From Gracilaria gracilis (Eukaryota; Rhodophyta; Florideophyceae; Gracilariales; Gracilariaceae): a stretch of DNA of 64,000 nt. The notes below the pieces were generated by a model. It worked only from the letters and a program-made list of their open reading frames with translations, was not told the origin of the DNA and searched no databases. The stretch is taken from contig JARGSG010000197.1 of NCBI GenBank assembly GCA_030374805.1, positions 434,001 through 498,000 on the forward strand, written 5' to 3'. Made by a program: the position numbers and the translations under genes. Below are positions 20,491-30,400 of this stretch, one piece after another. Each line of letters starts with the position of its first letter. Position 1 is the first letter of the stretch.

Positions 20491-21246
20491 TGCTGTTCTC
20501 AAATCCTGCGCTTCGGAACCTTCAGGGATGCTCTGAGAACAGGTGAACGATGGGAATCCTTACAACGGCTTTACAACGGCTTTGCACAGAATAGGCCGAC
20601 CGATTATGCTCAAATTCAAGCGAACATGACTTCCTGAAAAGAGGACGTAAGTCCGCGACTTCTCTGTCTTTAGATACTGGCATGAAACCAGAGTGAATCA
20701 AAGAAATGGGAAAAGATGGTCCATTTGGACTCCAATCTCAAACGGTGGGCACGAGGCTGCCCTTCCTTTTCAGAGAAAACATTGATCTGTGCTGAATGGA
20801 GGAAGAGAAGAACAGCACCGGGGCATGCCCAACTCGGCTTGTCATGGTGTGCCTTTGTCCCACCAAAGAAGCGGATGGAATGAAATATGTACCTTTTCTT
20901 CTTTATTATGGTCAGCCGCCCCTGATTTCGAGGCGGCAGTAGTTCTATCTAGAGATAGTTCTCTCTCTTAAAGAAGGCCAAAAACCGTGACAAATATGTA
21001 CCCGATTGGGACTAAACAAAGCCCAAAAGCTACGTTGTCATAGTGAAGAAGACTACAACAACATTTAGTCGTAGATATACACAAAAGAAACATGCACAAG
21101 TGGCCCAGATTTCTGTACAAAACATTGAAGGTGGTGTCCCCCCTCTTTCTTTGCCTAGTGTTAGATAAAGATAATTAGCCGAAGTAAAAGTTATGAAGGT
21201 TGAGTTTGTACAAGGACATGAGATTTAAAGAATCAAAACTAACTTG
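20491..21246. other. Gene-free stretch
   Basis: No supported gene on either strand. It separates the SDR fragment from the 3' end of the large SAP-domain gene. Confidence 0.4.
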
Positions 21247-24200
21247 TTAGCGAGAGCTAATGCCTTTCCTTCGCTTGGAGGGTGGCATTTCCGTCTGAAA
21301 TGTTACTCGTTTCGATGGTGGAGCAATACTGGCCTCTGGCTCTTTGTGAGCTGCTGCTCCCCGTGATACTGCTCGAGAGCTTTGGGAAGCCGAAGGGTTG
21401 GCTGGAGCAGTTACAAACGGAGATCTAGAGGACTGCAAGCTCGGGGCGCTCCGCTTGTGCGCTTCCAATCTTCTTCTTGATTCTTCCAAAAAGGACTTCT
21501 TGTCGAATTCGGGAACATTCCGCGTTTTACGCCGTCTCACGGTATTCTTTGGCACGGTAGTGATCGAACCTTGACGAAACATCACCGGATCAGATTCACG
21601 GTACCGCTGGTCGTATACCTGACCAAGCGTAGCACTCAACGGAGGAAGTTTAAATGTGAGCGAGGAACTTTGCTGCCCTACCTCTTGGATTTTCCGAAGC
21701 CTGTCAAGAATTGAAGACGACTTCTCTTCGCGATGGGGGGTATTGTGAGTTTCACTCATCATATGTTGCTGTCCAAAGGCTTGAATCGTGTCCCCCGGAG
21801 TTGGCATAGTAACGAATTCTACCATCTTCTGTATCTTTCGAATCTTTCGTGGTCTTCGGTCTTCATTGTGAGTCGCCTTCATTTGCTCAAATGAACGCTT
21901 TCCCGAATATCCCTGTGGCGCAAACGGGGCGGTTAATAGACCTCCCGCAAGTTCTTGGCTGCTTGGATGAATATCCGGCGCAAAAGGTTTACCATCCTTT
22001 TTGTCGTTTAGCATACCTCCTGGCATACTTCTTTGAATCAAATCTGAACTTGGTTTTGTAGAGGTCTGACAGGCTCTCAGGGTTCTCGTCGCCCATACAG
22101 GCCCAACCAGTTCCTCATTTCTTGTGTTCATGGAGCTCAAAGGGGGCGATTTCTCAACATCTTGGAAACTCTGTCGAATCTTGACAGAGGCAGAGAATAC
22201 AGAATCGCTTCTCTGCATTGAAGGAATGCGGAGGTTACCAATATCGCCCTTGCGACTTTCCGTTTGGGACGTGCTATGAGCCAGATTCATAGGCAAGAGA
22301 GAGCTTGGGTTATTTGGATCCACCGTTGGAAGTTGCATGCCCCCGTGATCATATTCAGCACTAAATTCGTTCTCCCTCTCGTCCTTGTTCGGCATTTGAT
22401 CCATGTCGGAACGGCTATGTTGTTGAAGGTCAAATTTGGGTGGAGGCTTGTTCCTCAGTTCCCTGTCTTCTATTTCTCCCTGCCCAACTCCCTTACTCAG
22501 ATCTTGTTCTTTTCGTCTCGAAGAATCATTCTCATTAATCTCGCTGAGCAGAACCCCAGTAGAAGCCTCAGCAACCGGTTTGTCGTCATCGGATGATATA
22601 ATGCATATCACTTCGGGTGCTTCTTCGTTATCAGGCCCGTTTTCGCCATGATCTCGACCAGGATCCGATGACAGATTGTCGGTCAGGTCGTGAACTTCTG
22701 GAGTAGGCCTTCTATCGGTTGCCCTCAGCCCATATTCGTTTCGTTCAACATTTTCATTCTCGCGCTGCTCTTGTCCCGGATCCGATGATAGATTGCCGGT
22801 GAAGTCGTGGACTTCTGGCGTAGATCCTCTACTGGTCGCAATACGTTGATGTTGGTTTTGACCAACATCAGGGCCTTCTACATGCGAGGACAAGTCCTCA
22901 GAATGGTTGTTCCCTTCATCACTTCCAATTGCAGCAACGCTTTGACTTCTGTCTTCTTCTGCAGGGCTTAAACGGCTTGAAGGATAGTTTTCATCAAGTA
23001 TCACGGACTGATATTGCGGTGCATTTTCATCTCGAGAGCCTTCTTCTGGGGTTTCGGATTCACCCACATTCTCAAGGATGTAATCTCCATGATCTTCCAA
23101 ACCTACTTGCCCGACCGAGTTTGACGAACCATCATCCTGCCGATGTACATTAAGACTTCGTGGTGCATTCGGACTTGGCAGAGGTGATTCAGAAAACTCT
23201 CCAAGATCATCCTTGGACTCTTCTTCGATCAGTTTGCTCTGCTGACTTCGAAGTTTGGAAGATTCAATCGGATTGCTTCCATCATCAACGTCCTTCGCGC
23301 TGTCACACTCCACTAAATTCGCAGAGCTTGGTTCTTCAGCTTCCGACATTTCCCGCAAAGGACTCAATTGCACCACATCTGCTCGTTCTTTTCGTCCCTC
23401 TTCCTTTTCGACATCATCAGGCTCAATTATACCCTTCTGAGCTAAACCTTTCTCGTCTTCGCTTTCATCCATATCACCCACATCCCTGCTGAGAGACAAG
23501 TCGGTGCATTTACGCTCAGGCTTGATTAGACCTTTTTGGGCAAAAGCTCTTTCCTCCCCACTATCAACAGAATCCTTCTCATCTGCACTGATAACACATG
23601 CCTTTTTCACATCCGGGGAGCTCAAATAACCGGTATTTTCCTCGTCCTCAAACTCATTGGATGAAGCCTCTGGCTCCTGCTCGGTCTCTAAGAGAGGTAG
23701 AGGTTCAACTACTTGGGGTGCTATGTTCTCTCTATCATCACTTTCAGAGGAACCTGGTACGATTACGACGTCAGATTCTTCGCTTTTTTCTCTCGAAAGG
23801 GAATCATTTTTTCCTTTTTCTGTTACTGAGATTGCTTTCTCTTGAACATCGACTGGAACTTCATCCAGCTTCGCAAAATTGTCAACATACTCAAGTTCCT
23901 CCTCATCTTCTTCGTCTTCTTCCATTCTTGAATCCTCCTGAAGATCTATAACCATGCTTTCTTCTCTGTCCCCTCGGCCGTCCATATCTCTCCGAGATAA
24001 AAGCGCCTGCCCGTCCACCGGAGAACCTTTAGACTTCTCATGACCTTCACACTTCTCAATATCACGAGCGTTCTTCTTGATTGATGGAGTGACTTCTTTT
24101 TGGTTTGGGAGATGCACTCCTTGACGTTCTTCCCCTTCTTGTTCGCTGAAGGTGACATCCATCGGCTGTGGTCCTTCACCTTCAGCTATATATTCACATG

Positions 24201-26784
24201 CGTCGTTTCGGACTAAGTTGTGGGGAGTATCACTGCTTGGATCGTCATCTTCATCTTCGTCGTTGTCTTCATCTGTATCTGGAACCTTGTTAACGTTACT
24301 ATCATCGCGCCGTGGAGTTTGGTGGTCATCAGCATCATCATCATCATCGACATCATCATCATCCGCTGCTGGAGCAGTTTCAGGATGTTGGCTTTCATCT
24401 GCTGAGTTCTCGTTACTGTCACTATTACAATGTCTAGATTCTTCTTCTTCTTCGTCGTCGTTTCCATCAGATTCTGCGTCCAGATCGATGACATCGGGGA
24501 TCTGCATAGCTTCGTCTCTTCTTTCAACCGGGGCTCGTTTCCATCGTGAAAATACCTCTCGCGTTACAGTTTCCTTGGGCTCGGCCTGTGAAGGAGGCTG
24601 TGAAAGAGCCTCCTGCTCAAAAGGTGTGTCAGTTTCATTCATATATTCCTCCCAGCGTTGGTCTTCTGGTTGGGGAGCTTGTGGTGCCCGAATTGATACC
24701 ATATGTGCTGACGAACCTTCCTTGGATTCCGTCGTCACAACTTGATCACTGCTTTGAAATTCATGATCATCGGTATTCGGAGGCTCTTTTGGTGCCTGGA
24801 GAGGTATTGTATGCTCTTTGGCAGGTTCGAACTGGATCGCACCAACCTTATTGATCCGTTGGCACACTCTTTGAACAGAATGGGTATGATCACCAATTGC
24901 TATGTCCGGATCCTTCGCTGTTTCTTCGACTTCTTTATCGTCTAGTTCTGGAGGTTTTGCGCTATGTGCTTCTGGTTTCTTGTCCATTATGTTGTTCCCT
25001 TCAATCTCGGGTCGGGCGTCTGAGGAGGCTGGAGTTCTGCGCTGAGATTTTGCTTCTCCTTCCTCATCTTTCCAAGGCGGGGATACGGTGACATCTGGTA
25101 GGGTTACCTTAGACGATGATGTGGGGTCTGGTCCCAATTTTTCAGATGGTTCCTTTTGGGAGCATAAACCCTTATTTTCTTCCACATCGGAACTGCGTTC
25201 TGGAGGTCGATGCTTTTCACTGCTTATCGAGGGTTTCTTACTCTTGTTGACATTCGACAGCACACCAGTGTCTACATGTTCACTTGCATGGGCTCGCTCA
25301 GTGGGACTACGCTCCGTGTCTATGGGGATGGTTTGCTGCGTGGGTTCGCTACCGTGACTTTGGTGAATGTCTAGACCTTGCTCTCGGATGTTTTCAGAAG
25401 AAGAAGGCTTCTTCTTCTCATCGACCAATTCTTCAGTTAACGGTAAATCTGAAGAATTACACCCCCCTGTGTCTCTATACTTTTCTTTAGATGCCGGTGA
25501 TTCCTGTGGAATATCTTCTGACATGATTTTCTTTCCATCGTCACAGGCTTTAGTGGCATCATTGGGCTCGTTAACTTCATAGCCGCCTTTCATTGAGTCG
25601 AGTGGCTGTTTGCTGTCTTCATTAACCTCTTCAGTACTGTCTTGGTCTTGGCCGTATTCCTTTCCTTGATCTCCCACTCTCTTGCCTAGCTCTTCTTTCA
25701 CAGATTGAAGTTTCGAACTTGGAACATCACTGTCAGAAGCTTCTTGGTGGTTTGAGACAGTAGTTCTGGACCTAACACTGCTTCGGGTTTCCACTGCAGT
25801 TCGTCTGGCCAGCACACCCGCAGATCGTGTGTGAAATCTTTCCAAGCGACTCACGATTTCTTCTTTTTTACCTCGGAATGGCAAGCCGTTCTTTTTGCAT
25901 TCTTCAACTAGGTGCTGGTACGGCCACTTGGAAAAATCCAGAGAGCTTGACTGGGGGCGCTGACCGCCACCGTGAAACAGACGTCGCATAGTATCACCGA
26001 GGGCTTCGTTGTCAGGAGGTGCGCCACTTTCGATGCTAACCTTCGGAGCTGCTTTGGCAGTTGACTGACTGCGTGTGCGGATGGTGCGAATCTGAGATCG
26101 AGACCGCGAGCGCTCTCTTTTGGGAACACTGCTGTCGAGCTGTGGAGGTCGACCACGGGTTTTACTTCGGGAGCGACCTCGACGTTGCTGGTTTGGCACA
26201 CCGGGGACGTTGTCCACTGCTCCAGTTTTGTTACTGTTGAGTGGATGGGGAAGAAGAGATCGAGCTCGAGCTGTGAGACGGTTACTAGAGGGCGGCTGAG
26301 CGCTGGATGTATCGGATTTCCGAGGTGAACTTCGGATTGGTTCTTCCGATTGATCCCGTTGTCGAGTGCGAGAGGAACTTCGTAGCACCCTGTCAGATGG
26401 AGGTGCCGTGGAAGGTCTTCTGCGTCTTACAGGCGGCGTGGCGACATTGGTTTCAGAAGCGAAAGGTGCATTGGAAGGCAAAGATGATTGTTGAATTGGA
26501 GAGGAGGGGTTTGGGACGACCGCGAGAGGTGCCGTGGACGGTCGTCGTGGATGCGGAGCGGGTTTAGTGACAGCTGGGTCTGCAGTGACAGGGCGTTTCT
26601 TCCTTGCACTACGAAGGAGGCGTGGTTCCGTGGGAGGATGGTGACGAAGCTGTTCCTCTGCATCCAGACAGCGTAGCATGCGTGGGGTTCTTTGCACGGG
26701 TGTGGCTGTGGATGGGCGTCGGCGCAGATTGTAGCGTGACGGGGTGCTTGGCGGCGACGACGTCGGCGGCGGTGGCGGCGTCAT
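21247..26784 (-). CDS. Very large acidic SAP-domain nuclear protein (unrecognised)
   Basis: An 1845-residue protein from the ATG at 26784 (MTPPPPPTSSPP); the frame is open 84 codons further 5' but that part looks like leader DNA. Residues 15-40 hold SRYNLRRRPST and TPRMLRC. Arg/Ser-rich stretches (RERSRSRSQIRTIRTRSQST) follow, and then a SAP domain at about 278-313 (FSKWPYQHLVEECKKNGLPF, GKKEEIVSRLERF), a helix-turn-helix that binds AT-rich DNA. Residues about 400-1450 are extremely acidic and Ser-rich (e.g. DDDDVDDDDDADDH), with two internal repeats: TPEVHD(F/L)T-x-NLSSDPG near 22680 and 22795, and (A/L)AQKG(L/I)I-x-P near 23400-23530. The C-terminal 300 residues are more ordered and basic (RRPRKIRKIQKMVEF, RRRKTRNVPEFDKKSF) and may be its partner-binding part. 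I infer a chromatin or nuclear-envelope role. No homologue is recognised. It shares a divergent promoter with the FG nucleoporin at 27415, which has a similar N-terminal plan. Confidence 0.8.
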   Translation of the reverse strand: MTPPPPPTSSPPSTPSRYNLRRRPSTATPVQRTPRMLRCLDAEEQLRHHPPTEPRLLRSARKKRPVTADPAVTKPAPHPRRPSTAPLAVVPNPSSPIQQSSLPSNAPFASETNVATPPVRRRRPSTAPPSDRVLRSSSRTRQRDQSEEPIRSSPRKSDTSSAQPPSSNRLTARARSLLPHPLNSNKTGAVDNVPGVPNQQRRGRSRSKTRGRPPQLDSSVPKRERSRSRSQIRTIRTRSQSTAKAAPKVSIESGAPPDNEALGDTMRRLFHGGGQRPQSSSLDFSKWPYQHLVEECKKNGLPFRGKKEEIVSRLERFHTRSAGVLARRTAVETRSSVRSRTTVSNHQEASDSDVPSSKLQSVKEELGKRVGDQGKEYGQDQDSTEEVNEDSKQPLDSMKGGYEVNEPNDATKACDDGKKIMSEDIPQESPASKEKYRDTGGCNSSDLPLTEELVDEKKKPSSSENIREQGLDIHQSHGSEPTQQTIPIDTERSPTERAHASEHVDTGVLSNVNKSKKPSISSEKHRPPERSSDVEENKGLCSQKEPSEKLGPDPTSSSKVTLPDVTVSPPWKDEEGEAKSQRRTPASSDARPEIEGNNIMDKKPEAHSAKPPELDDKEVEETAKDPDIAIGDHTHSVQRVCQRINKVGAIQFEPAKEHTIPLQAPKEPPNTDDHEFQSSDQVVTTESKEGSSAHMVSIRAPQAPQPEDQRWEEYMNETDTPFEQEALSQPPSQAEPKETVTREVFSRWKRAPVERRDEAMQIPDVIDLDAESDGNDDEEEEESRHCNSDSNENSADESQHPETAPAADDDDVDDDDDADDHQTPRRDDSNVNKVPDTDEDNDEDEDDDPSSDTPHNLVRNDACEYIAEGEGPQPMDVTFSEQEGEERQGVHLPNQKEVTPSIKKNARDIEKCEGHEKSKGSPVDGQALLSRRDMDGRGDREESMVIDLQEDSRMEEDEEDEEELEYVDNFAKLDEVPVDVQEKAISVTEKGKNDSLSREKSEESDVVIVPGSSESDDRENIAPQVVEPLPLLETEQEPEASSNEFEDEENTGYLSSPDVKKACVISADEKDSVDSGEERAFAQKGLIKPERKCTDLSLSRDVGDMDESEDEKGLAQKGIIEPDDVEKEEGRKERADVVQLSPLREMSEAEEPSSANLVECDSAKDVDDGSNPIESSKLRSQQSKLIEEESKDDLGEFSESPLPSPNAPRSLNVHRQDDGSSNSVGQVGLEDHGDYILENVGESETPEEGSRDENAPQYQSVILDENYPSSRLSPAEEDRSQSVAAIGSDEGNNHSEDLSSHVEGPDVGQNQHQRIATSRGSTPEVHDFTGNLSSDPGQEQRENENVERNEYGLRATDRRPTPEVHDLTDNLSSDPGRDHGENGPDNEEAPEVICIISSDDDKPVAEASTGVLLSEINENDSSRRKEQDLSKGVGQGEIEDRELRNKPPPKFDLQQHSRSDMDQMPNKDERENEFSAEYDHGGMQLPTVDPNNPSSLLPMNLAHSTSQTESRKGDIGNLRIPSMQRSDSVFSASVKIRQSFQDVEKSPPLSSMNTRNEELVGPVWATRTLRACQTSTKPSSDLIQRSMPGGMLNDKKDGKPFAPDIHPSSQELAGGLLTAPFAPQGYSGKRSFEQMKATHNEDRRPRKIRKIQKMVEFVTMPTPGDTIQAFGQQHMMSETHNTPHREEKSSSILDRLRKIQEVGQQSSSLTFKLPPLSATLGQVYDQRYRESDPVMFRQGSITTVPKNTVRRRKTRNVPEFDKKSFLEESRRRLEAHKRSAPSLQSSRSPFVTAPANPSASQSSRAVSRGAAAHKEPEASIAPPSKRVTFQTEMPPSKRRKGISSR

Positions 26785-27414
26785 GGTGGAGTTGTAATTA
26801 TTGAGCGTCACGAAGACGCGGAGGCGGGAAAGGGAACGGTGAGGAAGGGGGACGAGTGAATTAGAAGAAGTGGAGGGCCTCGTGTTGAGTTCGGAGCGCA
26901 GGCGCGGACATTTCGGGATCAACGCGAATGTTGCGATGGCCGTTACCTGGCAAAAACTTGCCCGTAGAAAATTGTATGTGTTTCCACCCTGACGAGAACT
27001 TACATTTGAGCACGCAGTGCCATTCGCCAGCGCCATATGGAATCGTTAGTAGATTGGCCAATTTGCGTCAGCGCAAGCCCTCCCTCCCGTTACGAAGCTA
27101 AGCTTTCTGCTGACATGCACCAAGCAGTTGCCCAGTGTACCGTGTAGCGCAAAATGCAAAGTCGTGCGTGATGCGCTCTCGCCGCCCACGCCGTCATTAT
27201 CAAGATGTCTACCGACAGCCCCCCCCCCGCCCCGTGTCGTTGTCGGTTCCTATAAGTACCGTCCAGGCTCTCTGTCGGTGACCAACGTCGGTAGTTTCGG
27301 TGGGCAACTTCTCCAGCAACTACCGTTTACTACCTATCCATCATTTATCGCCCCGTCAATCTGTTCGTTCGCGTCCCCGCGTGAAACCGCGTCGAACGCC
27401 TTCTTGCAGCCGCC
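26785..27414. promoter_or_regulatory. Shared divergent promoter region of the two SAP-domain genes
   Basis: The 630 bases separate the start codons of two head-to-head genes. A TATA-like TATAAGTA lies at 27251-27258 on the plus strand, about 160 bases before the nucleoporin start. A C-rich run (CCCCCCCCCGCCCC) lies near 27220. No matching TATA box is clear for the minus-strand gene. Co-regulation is an inference from geometry. Confidence 0.45.
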
Positions 27415-30400
27415 ATGCGTCGAATCCTCTTCGCCGCCGCGCGCGCTCTTCGCGGCTCCGGGGCGCAGGATGGCCTTTCAGACGACGAGGAGTCTATCGC
27501 TGACTCTGAGGTCGCCATCCCGACTGCCGCTCTGCCAGACGAACATCAGGAAACTACCACCGCCGCCGCAACCGCAACGCCGCCGCCGCCTTCCTCCAAG
27601 GTCGCTGACACTGCCCCCGCTCACAATCTTTCCCCCGTTCGCACAGTCCCCGCCGCTCCCGCACAACCGTCTACCACCGCCCCTCCCCCGTCGTCACCAA
27701 CGAGACCGTCGACACCAACGAGACGCCGTTCATCGCGCATGCCCATGGCACTGCGTAGAATTGGTGCGTCTCCCGAAGTGATGAAGTCCCCACATATTGC
27801 TTCGAGCTACAACCTGCGCTCGCGTCGTCGTGCTGTCCCTTCAACGCGGACAGACAGTGTGGCCATGTCACGACCGGCGTTCCTCCACAAGCGCGATGTG
27901 GAGAACGCTTCCTCCACCACTCTCCGCAACGTGTGTAACCGCTTTGGGATCGATGCCACAGGTACCAGAGAGGAAATGCGCGCCCGCGCGCTAGCAAAGA
28001 TGGCGGAGAAGACAGCGGATGATTTCTCCGCCCGTCCAACGGATGAACAGGACAACCCCGGTCCTGTAACTGTCGACAGGGAGTGCACAGATGAGCGCAC
28101 CAACTGTCTGACGACCAGCACCACGAAGAAGAACTTGGCGAGCGTGAACGATCCCATCGTGCGTGGTGTTGGCGATGTACATGGCAAGTCTGACGTGCCG
28201 GATGCAGATGTAAACCTGCCGCCGGCGCCTCCTCAGATGCCACTTGAATCCAAACCAGCACGCTCATGGGTTACGGATAGATCTGTAATGGAGAAGCCCC
28301 TGGGACAAGGGCCGCCGCCCACTCCCCCATTATCTATTCCGCGCGCCGCCTTACCTCCTCGTGGTTTACCCCCCAGCCCGAGCAACAACCTCGCTGAAAG
28401 TGTGGACGGTTCTGCACCTCTTAACGCTAGCAATATCTTTCAGGACTGGTTCCGAACGAACCGTCATCTCTCTGCCGCAGAATACAATGCTTGCGTCCAG
28501 GCACTGCGGGGAAGTGTCAAAGAAGGAAAATCCCTTCGTCGTTCTACAGTGAAAGCACCTGGTTGTTCAGGAAATCTCGGCGTTGCAATGGTCCCGAGCG
28601 CTATTGCGAAGCGCGCACCGGTGCGATCTGTAACGGTTGGACTTCCCAGTCCGGTGGCCGCCACTGTGATGCGAACGGGAATGCCAACCACTCCAGGTGT
28701 CCGGTCTTCGACAGGTATTCCGGCGTCCAACAGATTGGAGGTTACGCAACAGGTCACCCAGAACGAGGAGCGGCGCCTAGATGCAACTGAAAGTCAGCAG
28801 AAGCGTAGCACCCCGGTGCCTAACGATGTTACATCGGAGAGGAACTTGCCGGGAGTTGACTATGATTTGCTTCGACGCCTTCAGCGATGCTCCCAGTCTA
28901 CGCCAGTAGATGCGAGCTCTACGGCAGTTCGCAAGGAAACGGAGGGAGCGCTCAATGGTGAGCGACCCCTTCCACCTAGATTTTCCGGTGCTGTTGGTGG
29001 TCCAAACGACCGCAATATCGACAGGAGCGGCGTTGCACGTGGATCCCTGGAGAACGACAAGAAGAAAGAGAAGCCACCTCTGGACGCTGACTGGTTGGAT
29101 AGGCTATTGGGTGACAAATTCAAGGATATACCGATGAAAGAAAATCCACAGATTGGGGACATGGTGACCCCCCAACAACTGCTGAAGCACTTCAACGAGG
29201 GTCCGGTTCCTAAGACGATGCCAAACAACGGGAATTCGGGGAATGTTACAGCGCGAAATGGTGTGAGGAAGAGAACTTGGGATATTCGTCCGCATCCTAG
29301 GGAAACTGTTGCGAGAATTAGGAAACTAAACCAAGAACGAGCGCGTCAAAGAGAATGGGAAGAAAGACTTCGAGTTCTTGACAAGCAGAAGAGGGAGGAG
29401 GCTTGCCGTTCCATGTATCAGAAGAACCCCATTGAATCTGAGAGTGGTGGGGAGCTGATTGACCTTCGAAATGCTCTGAACCAGAAGAAGACGGTATACG
29501 AGCTGGCACGAATTCGTGCAGGGCTTCAGCATCCCCCATCGCCTCCATTACCACCCCGTGCGAAAAGGGCGCTCAGGTTCCTTAAAGCTCTTAAGGATGA
29601 TACGTCGGAAATGCAAGTTCATGCGAGGAAACCGGATTGTCTGCCACCATTACCGCCGCGCTTGAAGAAGGTTCGCATTAAAGGAAAGTTCACTGACGCG
29701 GCAAGTTTTTTTGGGGATGCTTCATCAGACTCTAGTGTCGACTATGAGAGACCGCCCGACGAAATAATACTCTATAACAGGATCATGAGGAGAAAACTCA
29801 AGGCACAGCGAAAGTTGAAGGAGAAGGAAGAACGTGAGGGTGATAACTCTATCAATGGCGGTGAGTCATCTGCGGTGAATGGCACGGACGTTGTCCAACC
29901 TATCGCTGCCAATATGTCTGATGGAAACGAGAAGCAGCGTCTAGAGAAGAAGCGAAGCAGTGTCCCAGGAAACCCTTCTCCCCAGAAAACTTCCGATATG
30001 TTAGAAGGGATGAGGAAGGAAACAAGAGAACGTGCACGTCATTTGTCACGTTCTTTTAATGCTAAGAATCCGTTTAAGGCTCCGCTGGAAGACAAATTGG
30101 GGCCATCACCCGTTGATGACTCGAAATCCTTCGAAGCCCATCCCAAAGTTTCTCCTAAAGGCTTTGACGCACCGCCGGTGAGCTCGTCACCCTTTGGAAC
30201 GGGGAAGGCGACCTTCGGAAGATCCGAAAGGCCTGCTGCAGAGGGAAACAAGGACAATTACGGGAAGCCTACTACATTTCAAGCTCTGGACGCTTCGAAG
30301 TCGGACGAGCGTGGCATATCCAAGCTTGAGGGCAAGACGAGTGAAAGAAAGGACGCTCCACCTTTTCTGCAGCCACAGGTTCCTAGGAGTTTCGGATTCC